Part shown: positions 1-5,292 of the stretch, piece by piece
How positions within the stretch are numbered: position 1 is the first letter of the stretch
Layout of the letters: each line of letters begins with the position of its first letter
Source of the DNA: Betaproteobacteria bacterium RBG_16_58_11
GTDB lineage: Bacteria > Pseudomonadota > Gammaproteobacteria > Burkholderiales > Thiobacteraceae
Length of the DNA: 8,145 nucleotides
Assembly: GCA_001770235.1 (NCBI GenBank)
Contig: MEQN01000158.1
Span: 1-8,145, forward strand
Direction: 5' to 3'
Translations under genes and position numbers: made by a program
Notes under the pieces: generated by a model
What the model saw: only the letters and a program-made list of their open reading frames with translations
The model's database searches: none
What the model was told of the DNA's origin: nothing

Positions 1-9
1 AAAACCCGG

Positions 10-131
10 CAAGCCCCCTCTCTCCTAGCTCTCTCCCGCAAGCGGGACTGCGGAAGGGTCGCTGCGAAGCAGCGGGGCACCCACCGGCGTCCTCCTTGCG
101 AGGGAAGAGGGACTTGGGCTCGCTGCGCGAG
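10..131. repeat. Intergenic inverted-repeat cluster at window edge
   Basis: This stretch downstream of the SRPBCC gene carries no credible gene and is dense in hairpins. The left half (about 11-47, pyrimidine-rich, ending in CCCGCAAGCGGG at 35-46) resembles the reverse complement of the right half (about 89-120), giving a long imperfect inverted repeat. Inside lie a 6-bp stem at 60-65/69-74 with loop GAA, and a 5-bp stem at 119-123/127-131 followed on the plus strand by TTTTATTT. The last hairpin could act as a terminator for a convergent plus-strand gene left of the window, but no such gene is visible. CCCTCTCCCGCAAGCGGG-like intergenic repeats are common in proteobacterial genomes, so a dispersed repeat is the likeliest reading; copy number cannot be tested here. 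Confidence 0.5.
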
Positions 132-137
132 TTTTAT

Positions 138-767
138 TTAACGTCGATACTCAATCCAATAAATCAAAAACACGAACAGAAACGCAAAAAACTCCAGCGC
201 GGTGATCCAGATAATCAAGCGCGAAATGCGCCGGTTGCGCGGCGCCATGGTGTACCAGAAACGCTCGCGCAAGGGGCGATAGAAGGGCAGCCAATTCCAG
301 CGCGCCATGCTGATCAGGTGCTGGCGGATCGCCACGCCCCAAGGGGTCAAGCTGCGATCCACTTCGGCTAAGCGCGCTTCTTTTTCCTGCGGCGTTTCAT
401 CCGGTTTTTCCTCGACCGCGTGATACCAATCCTTGATCAACAGCTCAGCGCCTTGGCCACGGGCTTCGACTTTGATCTCGGTGGCGCGCTTCAAGCCTTC
501 GCTGTAATTCAGCGTATAGCCCACGCCTGGTTTGAATTCGCTCACCGTGACGTCCAGCTCGCGCGCGACGCCGTTCATTTCGTTCAGGTACTTGAGGTGG
601 ATGCGCCCGCCTTCTGCCACGTTGCGCTGCGCGGATTGCCAGGCATGAATCTCAAGATAGGGATTGAGCCGAAATAAGCGCTCGGCATCGGTGATGAACT
701 CGAACAGTTGCGCCGGGGTGAGCGGGGTTTCTACATTCACCCAAGCCGCGTCTTGGCTACTCACCAC
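138..767 (-). CDS. Membrane-anchored SRPBCC (START/polyketide-cyclase-like) protein
   Basis: This is a 209-residue protein. Residues about 8-115 read like an SRPBCC ligand-binding fold: an amphipathic start (WVNVETPLTPAQLFEFITDAE), an early N-P-Y turn (about 35-37), then alternating strands through E-L-D-V-T-V and A-E-L-L-I-K-D-W. An acidic linker (about 119-136) leads to a Trp/Arg-rich segment and one hydrophobic helix at about 183-204, ending in EYRR, so the protein is probably anchored in the inner membrane by its C-terminus. The start is GTG (767, or the adjacent GTG at 764); no ATG occurs before residue 64. The start overlaps the end of the universal stress gene by 11 bp, indicating co-transcription and probably coupled translation. 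The ligand and function are unknown, and family assignment rests on overall pattern rather than a catalytic motif. Confidence 0.7.
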   Translation of the reverse strand: MVSSQDAAWVNVETPLTPAQLFEFITDAERLFRLNPYLEIHAWQSAQRNVAEGGRIHLKYLNEMNGVARELDVTVSEFKPGVGYTLNYSEGLKRATEIKVEARGQGAELLIKDWYHAVEEKPDETPQEKEARLAEVDRSLTPWGVAIRQHLISMARWNWLPFYRPLRERFWYTMAPRNRRISRLIIWITALEFFAFLFVFLIYWIEYRR

Positions 768-1224
768 AGGCCACCACGTAGGGTACCGGCAGGCCGCGTC
801 CGAGCGTATCCAGCTCCATGCGCGAGCGCAGGCCGGATTCTTTTTTGGAGCGTGGCGGCCCGATCACCACCAAATCGACTTTCTCTTCACGCGCGGCTGC
901 GATCACGCAATCGGCGGGATCACCCAGGCGCAGGATAGGCGTATAGGCGAGGCCATGTTGCTTGCAGTGCGCCTCGACAACAGCGACCTGCTCGGCGGCA
1001 TCTTTCTCCAGCACGCCTTCTACATAGCTGCCGTAAGTATCGCGGGTGGAAGCGTTGTTGAGCCAATCATCCCCCTGCATGCCCACCCAAACGTCTTCTG
1101 GCACTATGAGCAGATGCACGATGCGGCCGCCTTCGCGGGAGATGATTTCATAAGCGAGCGCCTCGGCGCGCTTTGCGCCTTCCGTGCCATGGTAGGCGAG
1201 CAGTATAGTTTTTGCGGTTAGCAT
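757..1224 (-). CDS. Universal stress protein (UspA family)
   Basis: This is a 155-residue single-domain Usp. It starts with a typical first strand (K-T-I-L-L-A-Y-H-G-T at 5-14), followed by a helix of the A-L-A-Y-E-I type. It has the late G-D-P-A-D-C-V-I-A-A-A helix (101-111), the strand V-D-L-V-V-I-G (116-122) and the closing P-V-P-Y-V-V strand. Usp proteins are cytoplasmic and linked to stress survival, and many bind ATP. Here the usual G-x2-G-x9-G-(S/T) nucleotide motif is altered: the segment reads GPPRSKKESGLRSR, so ATP binding is uncertain. The ATG at 1224 was chosen because upstream in-frame codons lie inside an intergenic inverted repeat and encode an artefactual His-Gly-Gly repeat peptide. 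The Shine-Dalgarno is weak (GAG about 6 nt upstream). The gene overlaps the downstream SRPBCC gene by 11 bp. Confidence 0.85.
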   Translation of the reverse strand: MLTAKTILLAYHGTEGAKRAEALAYEIISREGGRIVHLLIVPEDVWVGMQGDDWLNNASTRDTYGSYVEGVLEKDAAEQVAVVEAHCKQHGLAYTPILRLGDPADCVIAAAREEKVDLVVIGPPRSKKESGLRSRMELDTLGRGLPVPYVVACGE

Positions 1225-1260
1225 GATCTCAATAATGTAGGTTTGTCCGAAACGACATTT

Positions 1261-1390
1261 GAACCACGGGGGACACGGGGAAACCCAATAAGTTATGTGA
1301 TTGAACCAATTCACCCAACAGGTGAAAGAATTAAAGCGCAATAGTTTTTGGTTTTCCCCGTGTCCCCCGTGTCCCCCGTGGTTGATTGGT
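1261..1390. repeat. Long imperfect inverted repeat (CCACGGGGGACACGGGG arms)
   Basis: The left arm contains AACCACGGGGGACACGGGG (1262-1280). The right arm, read as reverse complement from about 1383, contains the same sequence with one extra 10-bp unit (CACGGGGGA repeated). The symmetry continues inward: 1276-1315 matches the reverse complement of 1321-1360 at 28 of 40 positions without gaps. The centre is a perfect hairpin, TTCACC (1310-1315), loop CAACA, GGTGAA (1321-1326). The whole 130 bp can therefore fold as one long hairpin. It lies between the terminator of the small membrane gene and the start of the universal stress gene, so it would fall in the stress gene's promoter or 5' leader. 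It has no coding capacity of its own; a dispersed non-autonomous palindromic repeat is likely. Confidence 0.8.
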
Positions 1391-1404
1391 TTTCTTGCAA
1401 TATC

Positions 1405-1445
1405 TCGCACACAAAACAAACGGGGGCCCCGAAATGAGGCCCCCG
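1405..1445 (-). terminator. Rho-independent terminator after small membrane gene
   Basis: A perfect 8-bp GC stem (CGGGGGCC 1421-1428 with GGCCCCCG 1438-1445, 9-nt loop) is followed on the minus strand by the T-rich run TTTGTTTTGT. It lies 17 bp beyond the stop codon of the 57-residue gene and should end the transporter/small-protein transcript. Confidence 0.85.
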
Positions 1446-1461
1446 CCGGTTATTGCGCCGA

Positions 1462-1635
1462 TCAGCCGAAGAAAATAATGCCGCTCATGGCGATCAGAAA
1501 AGCCAACAACAAAGCGCTTAAGTCTTCATTGCGGTCCCTCACGAAAATCGAGAGGGGGTGACCACGATCAAACTTAGGCCCGCCTTTCGGCTCTCCGCCC
1601 GCGCTCATTTCTGCATTCAAGTCGTTTATTGCCAT
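1462..1635 (-). CDS. Small single-span membrane protein (57 aa), coupled to YeiH-like gene
   Basis: This 57-codon reading frame starts at ATG 1635 and ends with TGA at 1462-1464. It begins MAINDLNAEM and has a Gly/Lys-rich hydrophilic N-terminal half (about 12-37, including RGHPLSIFVRDRNED). It ends in one hydrophobic helix (about 39-56, L-S-A-L-L-L-A-F-L-I-A-M-S-G-I-I-F-F-G) with the stop directly behind it. The charge pattern suggests the N-terminus is in the cytoplasm. Translation signals are excellent: TAAGGAG lies 7 nt before the ATG and its TAA is also the stop codon of the upstream transporter gene, which points to translational coupling. A strong terminator follows. I do not recognise the family. 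The position suggests an accessory subunit of the transporter, but that is inference. Confidence 0.82.
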   Translation of the reverse strand: MAINDLNAEMSAGGEPKGGPKFDRGHPLSIFVRDRNEDLSALLLAFLIAMSGIIFFG

Positions 1636-1646
1636 GATTTTTCTCC

Positions 1647-3332
1647 TTAAACGAATTCTTTAACAAACATGAGCACCACGACGAGCGAACCCACCGCTTT
1701 GAGGGTGCCGACGACAGAGCCAATGATCAAGGGCTTGCCACCCGCTTGCTTGATCGAGGCCACGGTAATCTGCATGCCCAAACCAATCAAACCAAACGAG
1801 AACAACCAAGCCAGCCAATCGCGGAAGTTCTTGATGACCTTCGAATCATGCTTGGCCGCCTTTTGTGCATTCGCAATCGCGCCCTTCGCTAGCTCATCCA
1901 GCCCCTTTATTTTGGCCGCTGACTTGAGTGCTTGGCTATCTTCGCGCGTCATGATCTTGCGATTAGCGATTAGGCCTTGTAGCGCCGTGGTTTCCGCCGG
2001 AGTTTCCATCTTGGGCAATTCCGCCTCTAAAGCACGTATTTCTTTCGGCTTGAGCAGGTTGCTTTCCTTCACTTCGGCGCTGCTGAAGTATTTACCTGCA
2101 TAGTGGCCGGCCGGTGCGAACGCGCCGGTGGAGGACAAAGCGAACATGGCGATGAAGCCCAGCACGAACAGCGGGAACTTGGCTACCAACACCTCACCCA
2201 AATTGACCTTCACCGCGCTTTCCTCGTGCTTCACAAACCAAGCAGCGAGCCAAAGCACGATGATGGGCAGGAACAGTACGCGGGTGATGTTGAAGATTTC
2301 CGCGACTTTCAGGGTTTCAATGCCGTGCGGGTCGAAGGCCAGTGCCGCGCCTGCCACTTGGGCGGAATTGAGAATGCCCGTACCCGCCCACGCGCCAAAC
2401 TGCACCGGCCCCATGCCGAGAATATGGCCCACGGTGGGGAAGATGAACATACAGCCTACGCCCCACAACAGGATGGTACCGATGGTGTAGGCGATTTCCC
2501 CGGATTTGGCCTGAACCACGGGCGAAGCGGCGACGGTTGCCGAAACCCCGCACACACCGAGGCCGGCGGACAACACGCCAGTCATGCTGTTGGGGCATTT
2601 CATGCGCCGCCCCATGAGCAGTGTCAGCCAGACCGAGCCCAGCACGAACACGCCGATCATCACCACGGACAAGAGGCCCAATTGCGCCAACTCCGCCGCG
2701 CTATACAGGGTGCCGAGCAGAATCACGCCTGTCTTCAAGAACAGCCGCGCGGTGCGCACGCCGTTGGCGGCCCAGCCGGGAATCTTGAACACGTTGACAA
2801 TGACGATGCCGGCGAGAATGCCCATCACCACATAGTTCAGGTTGAATATTTTGGCGAAATCCCAGGACAGAATGCCTGCGGCCTTAACCGCCTTGCCCCA
2901 GTTGCCGAACATCGGGTCGAGACCCCAGCGCACCACGAAGGCAATCAGCAGAATCAACGCCATGCCCGGCACCGTGGAAATATAGTAATCCAAGTTGCCT
3001 GCGCTCGGTTTCCAGGACAGGATAAACAGGCCAATCAGGACAAAAGCGCCGCCGAAAAGGTAGCCGAACTTGGTTTGAAGTGCTTTCGCATGATCAAACT
3101 TCGATTCCGGCTTTTTCATTTCAGGCGCTGGTTTGCCCTCGGACTGCGCTATTTCGGTAGCGACACGCAATTCGGCTTGGAACTTCTCGTTGACTTTTGT
3201 ATGGTCCGAAAAGGCGCTCTTCTGCAGGGTGGACTGCAGACCGTCGATCGTACCGCTCGCATTGAGCCAGCCCCACAACATCATGACGATGCCGATAATT
3301 ACCAAGGCGGGCGATTTTTTGGTGTAGATCAT
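1647..3332 (-). CDS. YeiH-family putative sulfate exporter, enlarged form
   Basis: This is a 561-residue polytopic inner-membrane protein of the YeiH / putative sulfate exporter family (Pfam Cons_hypoth698). Family-like segments include G-V-L-S-A-G-L-G-V-C-G-V-S-A-T (252-266) with P-V-V-Q-A-K after it, and G-T-G-I-L-N-S-A-Q-V-A-G-A-A (318-330). Others are L-P-I-I-V-L-W-L (355-362) and the final G-L-I-G-L-G-M-Q-I (514-522). About 12-13 hydrophobic spans are visible. Usual family members are about 350 residues. This one has an extra N-terminal span (8-24) plus a charged loop (25-88), and a roughly 100-residue Lys/Glu/Ala-rich helical insertion (405-504) before the last spans. Start ATG 3332 is preceded by GGAGGAGAG; an in-frame GTG at 3347 lies inside that ribosome site and was rejected. 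The substrate is unproven: sulfate export is an annotation-level guess, although the rhodanese neighbour fits sulfur chemistry. Confidence 0.85.
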   Translation of the reverse strand: MIYTKKSPALVIIGIVMMLWGWLNASGTIDGLQSTLQKSAFSDHTKVNEKFQAELRVATEIAQSEGKPAPEMKKPESKFDHAKALQTKFGYLFGGAFVLIGLFILSWKPSAGNLDYYISTVPGMALILLIAFVVRWGLDPMFGNWGKAVKAAGILSWDFAKIFNLNYVVMGILAGIVIVNVFKIPGWAANGVRTARLFLKTGVILLGTLYSAAELAQLGLLSVVMIGVFVLGSVWLTLLMGRRMKCPNSMTGVLSAGLGVCGVSATVAASPVVQAKSGEIAYTIGTILLWGVGCMFIFPTVGHILGMGPVQFGAWAGTGILNSAQVAGAALAFDPHGIETLKVAEIFNITRVLFLPIIVLWLAAWFVKHEESAVKVNLGEVLVAKFPLFVLGFIAMFALSSTGAFAPAGHYAGKYFSSAEVKESNLLKPKEIRALEAELPKMETPAETTALQGLIANRKIMTREDSQALKSAAKIKGLDELAKGAIANAQKAAKHDSKVIKNFRDWLAWLFSFGLIGLGMQITVASIKQAGGKPLIIGSVVGTLKAVGSLVVVLMFVKEFV

Positions 3333-3375
3333 AGTTCTCTCCTCCACGATCCTAATTTTTTAAGTACTGCTGAAC

Positions 3376-3392
3376 TCGCCGTGACACGGCGA
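3376..3392. promoter_or_regulatory. 17-bp palindrome upstream of the YeiH-like gene
   Basis: TCGCCGTGACACGGCGA (plus strand) has perfect 7-bp arms around a 3-nt centre. It sits 43 bp before the transporter ATG, between the rhodanese terminator and the ribosome site, and has no T-run behind it. It could be an operator or an RNA hairpin in the leader. No good sigma-70 promoter is visible next to it. Confidence 0.4.
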
Positions 3393-3396
3393 ATAC

Positions 3397-3436
3397 CCGA
3401 AAAAAATCAGGCCGCTTTTAAACGGCAGCCTGATTT
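3397..3436 (-). terminator. Terminator between rhodanese and YeiH-like genes
   Basis: The stem is AAATCAGGC (3404-3412) with GCCTGATTT (3428-3436), 9 bp, and the loop contains further partial GC pairing (GCCG with CGGC-like bases). On the minus strand the stem runs into TTTTTTT. It begins 12 bp beyond the rhodanese stop codon. The A/T-rich flanks are nearly symmetrical, but the longer T-run is on the minus strand. Confidence 0.85.
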
Positions 3437-3447
3437 TGATACCTGGC

Positions 3448-3900
3448 TTACTCCATGGGGAGCTTGCGGGCTTTCCAGTCTGGCACGCCTTCGCGATACC
3501 AGAACACATTTTTGTAGCCGTTGGCAGCTAGCACGGCCGCAGACTTGTAGGATTTCCAGCAACTGCCGGCATTGCAAAACACTACGATATTGGCGTCTTT
3601 ATTCGGCAGTTTGGACAGATTAAATTTGTCCATCTTCGAATCGAAGGTTGGCTCTTTGGCGCTTTTTTCCGGATCGTAAGGCACGGAAATCGCGCCCTTG
3701 ATGCTGCCTTCGCCGAATTCGGAAGCTTTGCGGGTATCGACGATGGTGGCGCCGCCTGCTTGCAATTCTTGAACTTTTTTGGCGTCTACCAGGGTGGTGC
3801 CTTTCGGTGCTTCGGCTGGCGTATCCGCCGCTAGCGCTGAACCGGCTGCAAGGAAAAACAAAGAGGCGAACAGGGTGGTGACGAAATTGCGATGCTTCAT
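3448..3900 (-). CDS. Periplasmic rhodanese-domain sulfurtransferase-like protein
   Basis: This is a 150-residue protein with a clear Sec signal peptide: KHR at the N-terminus, a hydrophobic core at 6-19, and a cleavage site near S-A-L-A/A-D (24-25). The mature part is one rhodanese domain: T-L-V-D-A-K-K-V (36-43), I-V-D-T-R-K-A-S-E-F (53-62), G-A-I-S-V-P-Y (69-75), then I-V-V-F-C-N-A-G-S-C-W-K-S (105-117). Cys109 is at the position of the persulfide-carrying catalytic cysteine, and a second cysteine, Cys114, lies in the same loop. Rhodaneses move sulfane sulfur to thiophilic acceptors; a periplasmic location is inferred from the signal peptide. ATG 3900 was chosen because TTGGAGGG precedes it and the signal peptide starts there. 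It is a separate transcription unit (own promoter candidate and terminator) directly upstream of a putative sulfate exporter gene. Confidence 0.88.
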   Translation of the reverse strand: MKHRNFVTTLFASLFFLAAGSALAADTPAEAPKGTTLVDAKKVQELQAGGATIVDTRKASEFGEGSIKGAISVPYDPEKSAKEPTFDSKMDKFNLSKLPNKDANIVVFCNAGSCWKSYKSAAVLAANGYKNVFWYREGVPDWKARKLPME

Positions 3901-4021
3901 GGACTTGCCCTCCAAAGTTATAGGTTTATTTACAGCGTCCTTATTGCCAAGCTTGACGCCTTGGCCGCATGCGGCTCGCCTCGCGCAGGTTTTGGAACTG
4001 CGCTTCGGGAACGTGGGTAGT

Positions 4022-4050
4022 TTTTTACCTGCCTGGCCACCGCAAGTCAA
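4022..4050 (-). promoter_or_regulatory. Candidate sigma-70 promoter of the rhodanese gene
   Basis: On the minus strand, TTGACT (4050-4045) and TAAAAA (4027-4022) are separated by exactly 17 bp, matching the -35 consensus at 5 of 6 bases and the -10 consensus at 4 of 6. Transcription would start near 4015, giving a leader of about 115 nt that can form hairpins at 3946-3965 and 3964-3975. An AT-rich block lies just upstream (4051-4183). Confidence 0.45.
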
Positions 4051-4156
4051 GCGGTAAAGATAACAGCAGAATTTATGGAGGGATAAAACAAATTTTTTAT
4101 TAATCCGGCATCAAACTTATATCCGCCTTAATACAATAAGCGCTTAAAAACAAAAG

Positions 4157-4195
4157 ATTATTTAATGATCTGTAAGAAAATAATTATTTAACGAT
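4157..4195. repeat. AT-rich direct repeats at the sspB 3' end
   Basis: ATTATTTAAYGAT occurs at 4157-4169 and 4183-4195 with 12 of 13 bases identical, 26 bp start to start. The second copy contains the sspB stop codon. The surrounding 4051-4183 is strongly AT-rich, contains TAAGCGCTTA (about 4138-4147), and shows no gene and no convincing GC terminator for sspB. Confidence 0.5.
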
Positions 4196-4606
4196 TTTAA
4201 GATGGCCGCCGCGCGGCGGTTTAGCGGGAGGAGGCGTTTCGGGGGAGGCGGAGGGCATCTCGGCGGGATGCACTTCGGCACTGGCGGTGATCTCCTCCGT
4301 CGCTTGGAAGAACATGCCTTGACCATTTTCCTTGGCAAAGATGCCAATCACGGCCGGGATGGGGATTTCCAATTCGCGCGACGAACCGTTGAAACGCGCG
4401 GAGAAGTTGATGAACTCATTGCCGATCTTGAGATGCCGGGTCGCGGTGTAGCTGACGTTGAGCACGATCTGGCCGTCTTTAATGAACTCCAGCGGCACTT
4501 TGGTCTGGTCGTCCACCTGCACCGCAACATAGGGGGTAAAGCTCTGATCCACGCACCACTCGTAGATGGCGCGGATCAGATAAGGTTTGGTGGACGAGTC
4601 GTACAT
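4184..4606 (-). CDS. sspB: ClpXP protease specificity-enhancing factor SspB
   Basis: This 140-residue adaptor delivers ssrA-tagged and other substrates to the ClpXP protease in the cytoplasm. The substrate-binding domain covers about 1-108: KPYLIRAIYEWCVD at 7-20, a T-P-Y-V-A-V strand, V-P-L-E-F-I-K-D-G-Q-I-V-L-N (37-50), then F-I-N-F-S-A-R-F-N-G (65-74) and the I-P-I-P-A-V-I-G-I-F-A-K-E-N-G-Q-G-M-F-F segment (81-100). A flexible Pro/Ala/Glu-rich linker (about 108-131) ends in RGGHLKIVK, the conserved C-terminal ClpX-docking tail, so the adaptor looks functional. It follows sspA with a 4-bp gap and is certainly in the same operon. Its stop codon lies inside an AT-rich direct repeat. Confidence 0.96.
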   Translation of the reverse strand: MYDSSTKPYLIRAIYEWCVDQSFTPYVAVQVDDQTKVPLEFIKDGQIVLNVSYTATRHLKIGNEFINFSARFNGSSRELEIPIPAVIGIFAKENGQGMFFQATEEITASAEVHPAEMPSASPETPPPAKPPRGGHLKIVK

Positions 4607-4610
4607 TGGA

Positions 4611-5210
4611 CTATCGGCGCATCGCTTTTTCAGAAGCCGTCATCGCATCGATGAAGGCGGGGCGCGAAAATAAGCGTTCGGCGTATTTCAGCACCGGCGC
4701 CGCTTGTTTCGGCAACTGGATGCCGTAGTGGTCGAGACGCCACAGCAGCGGCGCGATCGCCACGTCGAGCATGGAATACTCGTCGCCGAGCATGTATTTC
4801 TGCTTCTGGAATACCGGCGCGATCAAGGTGAGGTGATCGCGTATCACGAGGCGCGCCTTGTCCGCCTCGCGCTTGCCCGCTGTTTCCAGGGTCTCGATAT
4901 GGCAGAACAATTCTTTCTCGAAGCGGTGCAGGAACAAGCGCGCGCGGCCGCGCATCACCGGGTCGGCGGGCATCAACTGCGGATGCGGGAAACGCTCGTC
5001 GATGTATTCGTTGATGATGTTGGCTTCATGCAGAATCAAATCGCGCTCCACCAGCACCGGCACGCGGTTGTAGGGGTTCATCACCGCGATGTCTTCCGGC
5101 ATTTTTTCCACATCCACGTCGATGACTTGGAAGTCCATGCCTTTTTCGAACAGCACTATGCGGCAGCGTTGGCTAAAAGGGCATACCGTACCGGAATACA
5201 AAGTCATCAT
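4611..5210 (-). CDS. sspA: Stringent starvation protein A (GST-fold RNA polymerase-associated protein)
   Basis: This is a 199-residue protein with an N-terminal thioredoxin-like domain (M-T-L-Y-S-G-T-V-C-P-F-S-Q-R-C-R-I at about 2-18, N-R-V-P-V-L-V near 48-54, then the E-A-N-I-I-N-E-Y-I-D-E-R-F-P-H-P segment). A helical GST C-domain follows (about 85-195). SspA binds RNA polymerase and modulates transcription under starvation and acid stress; it is not expected to be a glutathione transferase. Two ATGs, at 5210 and 5207, are both possible starts; the Shine-Dalgarno (GAGA) is weak. A hairpin terminator (5245-5264) upstream separates it from petC, so it should have its own promoter, but no clear one is visible in the remaining 34 bp or in the hairpin. 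Partial read-through from the pet operon is possible. The pet-ssp order is common in Betaproteobacteria. Confidence 0.96.
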   Translation of the reverse strand: MMTLYSGTVCPFSQRCRIVLFEKGMDFQVIDVDVEKMPEDIAVMNPYNRVPVLVERDLILHEANIINEYIDERFPHPQLMPADPVMRGRARLFLHRFEKELFCHIETLETAGKREADKARLVIRDHLTLIAPVFQKQKYMLGDEYSMLDVAIAPLLWRLDHYGIQLPKQAAPVLKYAERLFSRPAFIDAMTASEKAMRR

Positions 5211-5239
5211 GGCGTTTTCTCGTTTCGTTTAAATCAGAA

Positions 5240-5264
5240 AAATTAGCCACGCGGGAGCGTGGCT
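5240..5264 (-). terminator. Hairpin terminator between petC and sspA
   Basis: AGCCACGC (5245-5252), loop GGGA, GCGTGGCT (5257-5264) is a perfect 8-bp stem. The minus strand continues AATTTTTC and the plus strand continues TTTGTT, so it could work in both directions. It follows the double-palindrome repeat and would end the petABC message. Confidence 0.8.
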
Positions 5265-5292
5265 TTTGTTAAATCAACTGCTGACTATCCGT

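Noticed and set aside
664..1221. Plus-strand open frame of 185 codons opposite the usp/SRPBCC genes
   Set aside because: It is antisense to two overlapping genes with recognisable or plausible folds, and it has no ribosome site or family features.
1261..1390. CRISPR-like array from repeated CACGGGGGA units
   Set aside because: The units are 10 bp, contiguous, without spacers, and arranged as an inverted rather than direct repeat.
1225..1419. N-terminal extension of the universal stress protein
   Set aside because: The extra 65 residues are translated from the inverted repeat (His-Gly-Gly runs); the family start motif begins at the ATG at 1224.
2103..3623. Long plus-strand open frame of about 506 codons
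   Set aside because: It is antisense to the YeiH-like gene and part of the rhodanese gene, has a His/Gln/Ala-biased composition without domains or a ribosome site, and mirrors the codon bias of the real minus-strand gene.
3901..4050. 50-residue N-terminal extension of the rhodanese protein
   Set aside because: It would begin at a TTG inside the promoter's -35 region and would bury the signal peptide; ATG 3900 has a strong ribosome site.
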